In this document: in pieces, positions 1 to 6,521 of the stretch
How positions within the stretch are numbered: position 1 is the stretch's first letter
How the letters are laid out: each line of letters opens with the position of its first letter
Assembly (NCBI GenBank): GCA_026770615.1
Contig: MU631432.1
Coordinates: forward strand, 112,137-124,074
Source: Pavlovales sp. CCMP2436
Lineage: Eukaryota > Haptophyta > Pavlovophyceae > Pavlovales
DNA length: 11,938 bases
Reading direction: 5' to 3'
Notes under the pieces: generated by a model
What the model was told of the DNA's origin: nothing
Database searches by the model: none
The model's input: the letters and a program-made list of their open reading frames with translations, nothing else
Position numbers and translations under genes: made by a program

Positions 1-4
1 ATAC

Positions 5-39
<35 letters not shown>

Positions 40-140
40 CATACATATACATATACATACACATACACACACACATACATACATATACATACACATATAT
101 GGCCAGTGTGTATATATTTATTTATTTATACAGAACCAGT
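1..140. repeat. AT-rich microsatellite tract at the left edge
   Basis: Almost pure (AT)n, (ATAC)n and (ACAC)n simple sequence with no coding signal. A related tract of GATATA steps at 176-202 abuts the downstream end of the third exon of the minus-strand gene. It may be part of that gene's last intron or its 3' flank. Confidence 0.85.
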
Positions 141-207
141 GTCGAAGCTTCAGACATTTGGTTCAGGGACTCGTATATATAGATATAGATATAGATAGAT
201 ATGTGAC

Positions 208-2245
208 GCGTGCCTGCTTGGCGGCTGCGCGGCAATCTTCCACTGACTGCACCGCAGACGCCACGTCCATGCTCCCAAGCGCGGCCACGGCGTCGCGCAC
301 GGCCTCGCCAAATTCGAGGGCTGAGACTTTGGGCGGCGTGGGGGTCTCGAGCGTGATGGGCTCGCTGTGATTATGAATGTTATTGTCTTTGTTATTATCA
401 TCATTATTATTATTATTAGCGGCTCAGCATGCTTCAGCAGTCTATCCGTCTATCGATCTATACATTAGCGGCTCAGTATGGTTCAACAGGTGGTGTTCAC
501 CCACAGACTTGGTCGATTTCAGACATTAGTCCTGGCAGCAGGGGTGGTGGAAGAGGTGAAGTTGGTGACGAACTCGTAGCAGATACCACAGGCTCCCCCC
601 CCCCCGCCGCTGTGTTTATTATGCGTAGAAATCGAGTATTACACATTGGAGAGGGTAGGTTCGTGGCGGAGAGACGACGCGGGGAGTAAGATAGCGCATG
701 AGACGACCGACGCGCTGACCTTCCCATGTCATGCCCGTACGCCCTCGGGCTGCAAGTCGGGAGACGTGGGAAACGAGTATTAAAAATACCTGGAGCCGCG
801 TGCAGAATGAACACATAATAAAATTAGAATGACGTGCGCTGTGTGCGCAGCTCGCCGAACTTGCCCCTTTTCACGGGGGCGGCTGCTATCTCCTTCCCCC
901 GGCCACGATTCCCAACAAGGGGTCTGTAGCCGGCAAGACAGGGCGACTCAATAACCGTGTGACAAAACATTTTGAAAAAAAATTGTCTTTGTAACCAAAA
1001 TAAAAGATTCAGTTCTTAAAAAAATGCATCACCAAAGAAACTAAAACCCGCTCAACTGTCGGCGAACGCTTCAGATGCTTGCCTCGCCTCAGCCGTCGGA
1101 GTACAGGCGCCATGCCCCTAAGCCCCGACCAGGGACTGCGAGTGGGAAGGCGTTAAAAGAATTATTGTCGAAAAAAAAGGCCCGCCACCTGGGCGCTCAC
1201 GGGCTGAGTTCGTCCACACAATGGATTCGCTGACTGCTGCTGACTGTCAAAAAAAAAAACTTGGCGTGTCGAACATGCTACCCGGAAGCGTGACGGACGT
1301 CTTGGCCACGCTAAAATGAACTATTAGACAGAAAAAAGCCTGTCGAACCTGCAAGTGGGGAGCGTTAAAAGAACTTAAAAAAAAAAAAAAAAAAACCTGC
1401 TGCCCGGGAGGGTGACGGACGTCTTGACCACGAGAAAGTCAACGAGGATGCGCTCGCGCATTCCAGCGTCAGTGGTGCGCAGCAGGCGGTGCAGCAGGCC
1501 CATCGCGGGCTGGACGCGCTTCTCCAACTCCTCCTGTATCCGCGTGTAGAGGTGCGTGTACAGCTGCAGCATCGTTTTGTCCGCGCTGGTGCGCGCATGC
1601 TCGATGTTGCTGGTGAGCACCAGGCTGAAGGCCGAGTCGACCCCGCCATCTCGCACCAACTTCATCAATAAGGCGTCCATCCTTTGGATCTCGCCCGCGG
1701 CGAGCAGCGTCCGCAGCTTGTCCGCACCGGCGGCCATGCGCGTGCGCATAGCGTCCTCCATACACTTTGCGACCCAGAGCGCCTCTTTATCGCCCTCGCT
1801 GGCCATCTGTGGTTGCAAGGGGTCAGTGGGCAGATAACGGTGGGCAGCGGGCGGACAGTGGGCAGCGGGCAGCAGGGCAGTAGGCAGCGGGCAGCAGGCA
1901 GTGGACAGCAGGCTGTGGGCAGGGCCTTACCTGGTTGATCCGCACCATCGTCTCGTGCCTGAGGCGGTCGAACGCCTCGTCGACAATCGTTGGGTCGTCC
2001 ACGCGCGCAGCCGCGAGCAGCGACTCGAGCGCCACACTCTCCGACTCGGCGGGGGTAGCGGGGAGGACCTGTGCGTGGACTCGCGCTCCTCTCCGCACGT
2101 TCAGAGTGCGCGTCTCACCAACCGCCGTGTGCGCACAATGATGCGGGCTCGCGCCATGCACTGCCGCGCGGTGTGCGACCGGCGCCACCCAGCCCTGCGC
2201 AAGCAGCGGTAGCGCAAGCGCAAGCAGCCGTGAAAGGGCGCTCAT
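208..2245 (-). CDS. Putative plastid-targeted protein of unknown function, 3 exons visible
   Basis: I assemble this gene from exon 1 (2245-1931, 105 codons, phase 0), exon 2 (1806-1397) and exon 3 (364-208). Intron 1 (1930-1807) runs from CAG|GTAAGG to CACAG. Intron 2 (1396-365) runs from GCAG|GTTTT to ATCACAG, and its phase 2 fits exon 3. The start is the ATG at 2245; the in-frame TTG just upstream is not needed. The N-terminus, MSALSRLLALALPLLAQGW, looks like a signal peptide. It is followed by WVAP and an Ala/Arg/His-rich stretch, as in bipartite plastid targeting of red-lineage algae, where an aromatic residue follows the cleavage site. Exon 2 is alpha-helical, with a motif near EELEKRVQPAMGLLHRLLRT; exon 3 holds LEFGEAVRDAVAAL. 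I do not recognise the family. After 208 the frame reads through low-complexity sequence to a TGA at 163-165, so the gene either ends there or is spliced at 207 to an exon outside the window. Exons 1 and 2 are fairly sure; exon 3 is likely. Confidence 0.65.
467..604 (+). repeat. Dispersed repeat family R1, copy 1
   Basis: About 138 bp closely matching 4669-4813 on the same strand. Shared blocks include GACTTGGTCGAT, TTAGTCCTGGCAGCAGG and GAACTCGTAGCA, and both copies end in CCACAGG followed by a C-rich tract. A short partial copy of its left end lies at 418-440. There is no coding evidence. It sits inside the long second intron of the first minus-strand gene. Family type is unknown; a short non-autonomous mobile element is possible. 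Confidence 0.8.
687..793 (+). repeat. Dispersed repeat family R2, copy 1
   Basis: Diverged copy of a roughly 105-bp element also found at 7132-7240 (copy 2) and, for its right part, at 1112-1201. Common landmarks in order are AGCGCATGAGACGAC, GCGCTGACC, ATGCCCGT, CGGGCTGCAAGT, a GGGAGACGT-like block, an A-rich stretch and CCTGG. All three copies point the same way and lie in introns of minus-strand genes. Confidence 0.75.
824..970 (-). other. Short open frame of 48 codons inside an intron, probably not a gene
   Basis: An ATG at 970 opens a frame of 48 codons ending in TAA at 824-826. The product is basic (for example VGNRGRGKE and PVKRGKFGELR) and compositionally more coding-like than its surroundings. 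It lies on the same strand as the first gene, inside its proposed second intron. No family is recognised and no splice signal ties it to the flanking exons. It could be an alternative terminal exon, a remnant of a repeat, or chance. Confidence 0.2.
1112..1201 (+). repeat. Dispersed repeat family R2, partial copy 3
   Basis: Matches the right part of the copies at 687-793 and 7132-7240: ATGCCCC, CTGCGAGTGGGA, CGTTAAAAGAA, an A-run, then CCTGGGCGCTCACG, which corresponds to CCTGGGCGTTCACG at 7236-7249. A further fragment of the middle block (CTGCAAGTGGGGAGCGTTAAAAGAA) is at 1349-1373, just before the poly(A) at 1377-1395. Confidence 0.6.
1272..1310 (-). repeat. Duplicate of the 3' end of exon 2 of the first gene
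   Basis: These 39 bp match 1394-1432, the last bases of exon 2 plus its splice donor, at 34 of 39 positions by eye. On the minus strand the copy reads VAKTSVTLPGS against VVKTSVTLPGS in the exon. It is preceded by TTTTAG, which looks like a splice acceptor, but the donor AG|GT has become AT|GT. It may be a decayed duplicated exon end or an alternative mini-exon. Confidence 0.65.
1377..1395. repeat. Poly(A) tract (poly(T) on the coding strand) at a splice donor
   Basis: Nineteen A on the plus strand. On the minus strand the T run includes the T of the proposed GT donor of exon 2 of the first gene. Confidence 0.8.
1825..1925. repeat. Degenerate GGGCAGC / GCAGGCAGT repeat filling an intron
   Basis: Many imperfect 7-8 bp units of GGGCAGC and GCAGCAGGCAGT type fill most of intron 1 (1807-1930) of the first gene. 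On the transcribed strand this is CTGCC/GCCCGCTGC-rich. It is non-coding: the reading frames through it are arginine/proline-rich shadows. Confidence 0.75.
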
Positions 2246-2327
2246 TGTCAATGAGCGGGATCAGCATGGCGGGCGATTTTGCCTAACTTTAAACCCTTGC
2301 TTGCTCCGTAGTGCAGCTCCAGGGACG
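2246..2327. promoter_or_regulatory. Short divergent intergenic region (candidate bidirectional promoter)
   Basis: Only 82 bp separate the ATG of the minus-strand gene (2245) from the ATG of the plus-strand gene (2328), so the two core promoters must share this stretch or lie in transcribed sequence. An inverted repeat at 2240-2256 (GCTCATTG-T-CAATGAGC, 8-bp arms) overlaps the minus-strand start codon. No TATA box is evident. The regulatory role is inferred from geometry alone. Confidence 0.5.
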
Positions 2328-2798
2328 ATGGACTTCGATCTGCAGGGCTTTGTTCGGCTCTTGGAAGAGGAGGCGCCGCTCGAGCCGCTCACAATCGAAC
2401 GAATCTCCATGCTCAAGGCGCAGGTCTTCCAGCTCGAGCGCTCCAACGCGTTGGTGACCGACGCGCTCAACACGCAGCACGACTTGCTGAACTCGGCGAT
2501 GAATGCGCTAGGCGCCATGCGCGACTGTATCCTCGCCGCGGACGCGGAAGCGGCGAAGGGACAGGCCGGCGGCGACGTGACGGTGAGCGCGGACACGTGG
2601 AGTCAGCTCGCCGCGCATGCGCGCCGCGCTCAGGGCTCCCGCCGAACGACGGTCGTGCCCGAAGGTGCGCAACCGAGAGCTGCGCAGCATCAGCTGTTGC
2701 AGCCCGGAGGCCGCGGGAGCAGGGCTGCGAGCTCGCAGCTCCGGAAAGCGGGCAGGGGAGCCGGCGCAGGTGGCTCCACGGCCAGAGGCTGGATTTAG
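2328..2798 (+). CDS. Protein with a leucine-rich helical, probably coiled-coil segment; function unknown
   Basis: The start is the ATG at 2328; the frame is open further upstream to a TTG at 2301, but no other ATG exists. The first ~85 residues look coding: MDFDLQGFVRLLEEEAPLEP, then an amphipathic helix around ERISMLKAQVFQLERSNALV with Leu/Ile/Val spacing typical of a coiled coil, ending near ILAADAEAAKGQ. Beyond about 2582 the frame turns into Arg/Gly/Ser-rich sequence and stops at 2796-2798. A good splice donor (ACG|GTGAGC) lies at 2583 in phase 0, and a frame with better codon choice (KVRNRELRSI) runs to a stop at 2833-2835. The true 3' structure is therefore likely spliced, and the given end is only the unspliced stop. 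It is head-to-head with the first gene. No family is recognised. Confidence 0.5.
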   Translation: MDFDLQGFVRLLEEEAPLEPLTIERISMLKAQVFQLERSNALVTDALNTQHDLLNSAMNALGAMRDCILAADAEAAKGQAGGDVTVSADTWSQLAAHARRAQGSRRTTVVPEGAQPRAAQHQLLQPGGRGSRAASSQLRKAGRGAGAGGSTARGWI

Positions 2799-2913
2799 CG
2801 CAACCGTCTGCCCGCCCGCCCCGTGCACTCTCTAAGCGCCTCTCCAGCCGCTTACCGCCGGTCCGCTGTGTCCGGAAAAGGCATCCCCCGCGAGGTCCAC
2901 CGTGACGCCGAGA

Positions 2914-2966
2914 ACTGGGGTGTCAGGGGACGGACGTATTTCAAGATATTTACACACTGGGGTGTC
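2914..2966 (+). repeat. Dispersed repeat family R3 with an internal direct repeat
   Basis: ACTGGGGTGTC occurs at 2914 and again at 2956 (42-bp period). The block TGTCAGGGGACGGACGTATT (2921-2940) followed by AGATATTTACA recurs as TGTCAGGGGACGGACAT at 7622, with AATATTTACATTGGG, and as CGGACGTATT...AGATATTTATT at 7691. All copies are on the plus strand. Confidence 0.7.
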
Positions 2967-3271
2967 CGGGCGATGGTCGGTCCACGCCGCGCTTCCTACG
3001 GCCCGACGGCAGCTACGGCTACCTTGCCGCTCTTCTGGCACCCCTTACGCCGTAATATTCGGCAGGGTGGAGGTTCTTACGGCCGAAGACATCACGATGG
3101 CGCTGGCGCATTCGGCGGCGCTCCCACTGCGGCCGATCGTGCTTGGCGTCCATCGCTGCTCGGCTCAGCTGCCTGCAGCAAAGATTGTAACGCCGCGGCC
3201 GTCGCCGGCCTGCAAAAAAACCCGACCGACGCCGCGATTCGCGCGCAGACGAAGTTGCAGGAATAGCGAGG

Positions 3272-3309
3272 CGTGACAGCAGCAGCTCGGCGTGTCAGCA
3301 GCAGCTCGG
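3272..3309 (+). repeat. 19-bp tandem repeat, two units
   Basis: CGTGACAGCAGCAGCTCGG (3272-3290) is followed directly by CGTGTCAGCAGCAGCTCGG (3291-3309), one mismatch. Non-coding context. Confidence 0.85.
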
Positions 3310-3361
3310 CCTCAATTTGTACGCTCGCACGCGCACGCAAAGGCGGACATCTTCGCATGTT

Positions 3362-3384
3362 AAAAAAAAAAAAAAAAAAAAAAC
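3362..3384. repeat. Poly(A) tract, 23 bp
   Basis: Uninterrupted run of 23 A about 200 bp upstream of the RETICULATA-related gene. It may be the tail of a retroposed fragment, but no element body is recognisable upstream. Confidence 0.8.
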
Positions 3385-3590
3385 TTTAGCAGAATCATCG
3401 CATGGCAGATCTTAGCTCTGGGCGCAGGTCCGTGGCGGAGAGCGGCTGCAGTGAGGAAAGGCATGCGCGCGAGAGGGCGCTGACTTCATCTGGCTGAGCG
3501 CGGCTTTTTAAAATCGTAATTAACGCGATCGCACCCGTCTTTTCGACCCGTTCTCTGTCAGGTTGGGCGGGTTCTCTGACTTCGCCGGCC

Positions 3591-4562
3591 ATGAAGTTCA
3601 CGATCCTCGCGCTCCTGTCGCTCGTGGGCATAGCGGCCGCGGAGCACCAGGAGCCGCACCGCGAGCCCTCCCGCTCCGTCGCGCGCTCGCATACCCTGCG
3701 AGGCGGGCTCGCTCTGCCCGGGGGCGGCGGCGCGGGTGACGGGCTGCTCAAGAAGACGGCCGACGGGCTGCTCAAGAAGAACGGCCTGTCACGCAATCTG
3801 CTGCCGGCCGATGTCAGCCTCGCTCTGCGGCTGGGCAGACTCTCGCTCGAGCAGCTGCGCAACTACATCGTGGTCCTGCGCAACCCGCTCTCGCGCGCGC
3901 TCGCGAGCCTCTCGCCCTTTCTGCGCGACCGGCTGATTCACAACCCACAGCTTACAAACGTCATCCTCATCGAGACGTGCCTGGGAATCGTGACCATGCT
4001 GATCGCTGAGGTCGGCGCACGCGGTGACACGCTGCTCGCCGAGATTGACTTTGTAGTCTGCGATCTGGCCCTCGTCGTGGCCACCAACATCGCCCTCGTG
4101 ATCACACTCTCCCCCGCAGTGGCGCTCACGCCAGCGCCGACTAAGGGTCTGAGCGGTGCCTTCGCCAAGCTACCCTCGAGCGCCCTGCAGCCGGGCAAGT
4201 TCTCGCTAGCGCAGCGCGCAGGCTGCTTTGCCAACAACGCCGTGCGGTTCGGCGCGATCGGGGTCGCATCTTCGACGCTCGGCGCAAGCGCGACGAAAGG
4301 GCTCGTGCTCCTGCGGGAGAAGCTGACGAATGAGCGCCCTCCGATCGAGCTCGCGCCGGTGCTTTCAACGGCACTTGCCTACGGCGCGTTTACCGCGGTC
4401 TCGTCGTCGACGCGCTACCAGCTAGTCAACGCGATTGAGGCATCGGTTCTAACGCGCCTCCCCTTCCCCACGGGCTCGATCTCGGCGCTGCTACGGTTCG
4501 GCAACAATTTCCTGGGTGGCGTCTCATGGATCATGTGGGCGCGTTTCCTTGGTATTCAGTGA
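3591..4562 (+). CDS. RETICULATA-related (DUF3411) membrane protein
   Basis: Intact intronless gene of 323 codons from the ATG at 3591 to a TGA at 4560-4562. In plants this family sits in the chloroplast inner envelope and affects leaf-cell development and metabolite balance; its biochemical role is not settled. Residues 1-17 (MKFTILALLSLVGIAAA) form a signal peptide, so the protein enters the secretory route, as expected for a secondary plastid. Family landmarks are the helix pair near 122-175 (ETCLGIVTMLIAE, then AEIDFVVCDLALVVATNIAL), LPSSALQPGKFSLAQRAGCF at 194-213, AVSSSTRYQLVNAIE at 269-283 and the C-terminal RFGNN-GG-W-WAR-G-Q signature at 302-323. These segments are membrane-like. The length fits the conserved domain plus a short leader. 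A 24-bp in-frame duplication gives two DGLLKK units at residues 50-64. Its 3' end faces the mannosidase gene. Confidence 0.9.
   Translation: MKFTILALLSLVGIAAAEHQEPHREPSRSVARSHTLRGGLALPGGGGAGDGLLKKTADGLLKKNGLSRNLLPADVSLALRLGRLSLEQLRNYIVVLRNPLSRALASLSPFLRDRLIHNPQLTNVILIETCLGIVTMLIAEVGARGDTLLAEIDFVVCDLALVVATNIALVITLSPAVALTPAPTKGLSGAFAKLPSSALQPGKFSLAQRAGCFANNAVRFGAIGVASSTLGASATKGLVLLREKLTNERPPIELAPVLSTALAYGAFTAVSSSTRYQLVNAIEASVLTRLPFPTGSISALLRFGNNFLGGVSWIMWARFLGIQ
3738..3780 (+). repeat. 24-bp in-frame direct repeat in the RETICULATA-related gene
   Basis: GACGGGCTGCTCAAGAAGA occurs at 3738 and again at 3762, giving two DGLLKK units in the linker between signal peptide and conserved domain. The identity at DNA level suggests a recent slippage event. 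Confidence 0.8.
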
Positions 4563-4668
4563 GCTGTAAGCTGCGAGTAGTGAAGTCCCAGGGATAATCA
4601 TTTTAATTGAATCTTCAAGGATACGTCCCGAGAATACGTCCTTAGACTTATACTACAAGTATATATAT

Positions 4669-4813
4669 AGCAGCTCAGCATGGTCCAACAGGTGTTGTTC
4701 ACTCACTGACTTGGTCGATGTCAGACGTTAGTCCTGGCAGCAGGGATGGTGGTGGTATAGTAGAGGTGAGGTTGGTGGTGAACTCGTAGCAATTGCCACA
4801 GGTTTCCCCCCCT
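4669..4813 (+). repeat. Dispersed repeat family R1, copy 2
   Basis: Same orientation and nearly the same length as 467-604, with scattered substitutions and a short insertion in the GGTGGTGG part. Both copies begin AGC(A/G)GCTCAG and end in CCACAGG followed by C/T-rich sequence. Here it lies between genes rather than in an intron. Confidence 0.8.
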
Positions 4814-4866
4814 TACCCTCCCAACACACACAACGCTCACGTCCATTTAGGTGCGTGTGCCCTGTC

Positions 4867-4904
4867 CGCCGCGGCCGCCGCGGCCGCCGCGGCCACCGCG
4901 GCCA
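4867..4904. repeat. GC-rich 9-bp tandem repeat (CCGCCGCGG type)
   Basis: About four units of CCGCCGCGG / CCACCGCGG. It is largely self-complementary and would form a strong hairpin. No reading frame supports it as coding. Confidence 0.8.
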
Positions 4905-5251
4905 AGGCGTGCACTACAAGTACAGACACTGACAGCCGGGGAGGACTGCCTGACTACACTGACTAACCTAACTGGAACCTATGGCCCCATAGGGTGGCAT
5001 AGTGGCGTAAAATCCCGATTTTGATCACAAACTGGTCTTTTTAACACACCCACCTCCCCGCCGTCCATTTTTCAGCTTTTCTTGTATTTCACTGAAGTGA
5101 AATTGAGTGAAAATCGTTTACTAATTCGGATTTCGACCCAGTTCGCATTCTGAAGTGTAGACTCTATCTAGTCATCGACAAGTAGCAAGATCGCTGAAAA
5201 TTAAATAAACTAAAAGTACACATGACAACGCGGCTCAATGTCGCACCCGGC

Positions 5252-6487
5252 TCATCCCCCGTCCTCTGCATCCGACAGCGACGACTCGTGTATGCTGTAG
5301 TGGCTGCCGAGCAGCTCCTCGCGCGGTTGCTTGAGGATGCGCAGCGGGTGAGCTTCTGTATTGAAGACATGCTCCTCGAGCTTGACCGGGTCGGAGGGGT
5401 CGAATAAAAGGTAGAAGTACTTGATCGTCTCGGCCATCCAGAAGCTCTCCATCTTGTCCTCCTGCTTGCCGCTCGTGTCGAGCACATTTGGGATCGCGGC
5501 GTAGCCCGATGCGGTGCGGCTCCAGCGCTCGAAGGCCTGCCACATTGTCCAGCCCATGTCGCGGTACTTCGGCTTGCGCGTGTAGTAGTGGAGGTAGAAT
5601 ATCGACTCGATCGCCTCTGGCCGCAGGATGTTGTACTTTGCGCTGTTGGGAACCTGGAAGTCATTCGCGTTTGGGAAGAACTGAACGAACTCGGGCGAGA
5701 GGCCGGTGGGCTGCCGAACGTACATCTGGTAGCACGTTTCGGTCAGCGCCTCGGCCACCGCCATGTCGCGCTCGTCGGTCGGCCGGCCGTCCTGCGCGCC
5801 GAGTGCAAGCATCGCGCCGACAAAGCACACCAAGTGGTCCATCTTGTGCTGGTACGCGCGCCCGTTGTGCTCGGCGATGTAGCCGAGGTCGTTGGGCTTG
5901 CTTTTAAAGAGCATGTACGAGGTCATCCCATCGACGCTCTTGTCGTACATTTCTCTCAGCCACACCTGAGAGCAAAGACAAACACACACACACACTTAGC
6001 CACGGTTGGCAGTAGGGGCAGCCAGTCAGAGGCAAGAGACGTCTCGGGTGCGGAAGCACTCGCCGATCACTTGCACTACACATCAGAGACGTTGGAATAC
6101 AGGGCAACGACGGAGCAACACAGGCAGAGCCATCTCAATAGGGGGTGCGCACCTCCTGCTTGCCAGTGTAGACCCACTGCTTGACCAGGTACTCGTAGTA
6201 TGAGTCACCAAGCGCGCCGAAGGTGATCACCGCGTTGGTGAAGCGGCCCGTCTTGGGCGAGAGGTACGTGGGCGCCATCCCGTGCACCATCGGCTGCTCG
6301 TGCAGTAGCTTCATCACTCGCATCGCCGCCGCCGCGTATTTGGGGTTGCCCGTGTGCTGCGTGAGCGACTTGAGCTCGAGCTGCACCGTGCCGTATTCGG
6401 AGAGGATGGCCGACTGGCTGGTCCACGAAGGGAACGTGCAGCGCCTAGCGAGGGGCGGTGCGGGGTTGGCGGTCAGGGTCCGTAAGT

Positions 6488-6521
<34 letters not shown>

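Larger units (their letters stand above)
2836..3590. other. Gene-poor spacer with short repeats
   Basis: No convincing gene. Open frames in both directions are Arg/Ala-rich and mutually overlapping. A short plus-strand stretch at about 3181-3266 (ending AIRAQTKLQE and a TAG) has a coding-like composition and follows an acceptor-like CCTGCAG. It could be a terminal exon of the preceding gene, but nothing proves it. The spacer also holds the R3 repeat, a 19-bp tandem repeat and a 23-bp poly(A). Confidence 0.5.
4563..5251. other. Convergent intergenic region
   Basis: Spacer between the 3' ends of the RETICULATA-related gene (plus) and the mannosidase gene (minus). It carries R1 copy 2 (4669-4813), a GC-rich 9-bp tandem repeat (4867-4904) and a perfect 8-bp inverted repeat at 5086-5103 (ATTTCACT-GA-AGTGAAAT). 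No ORF of note. No clear AATAAA signal is placed well for either gene. Confidence 0.6.

Noticed and set aside
2902..3276. Plus-strand frame with VLTAEDITMALAHS, resembling a histone-fold helix
   Set aside because: The rest of the frame is low in information and passes through the R3 repeat; one helix-like phrase is not enough to call a TAF-like exon.
3395..3862. Minus-strand open frame of 155 codons
   Set aside because: Overlaps the start of the RETICULATA-related gene in antisense and is Ser/Arg/Pro-rich shadow sequence.
5588..6184. Plus-strand open frame of 198 codons opposite the mannosidase
   Set aside because: It lies antisense to exons 7 and 8, which hold the conserved GH47 motifs, and crosses the intron. 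No family resemblance.
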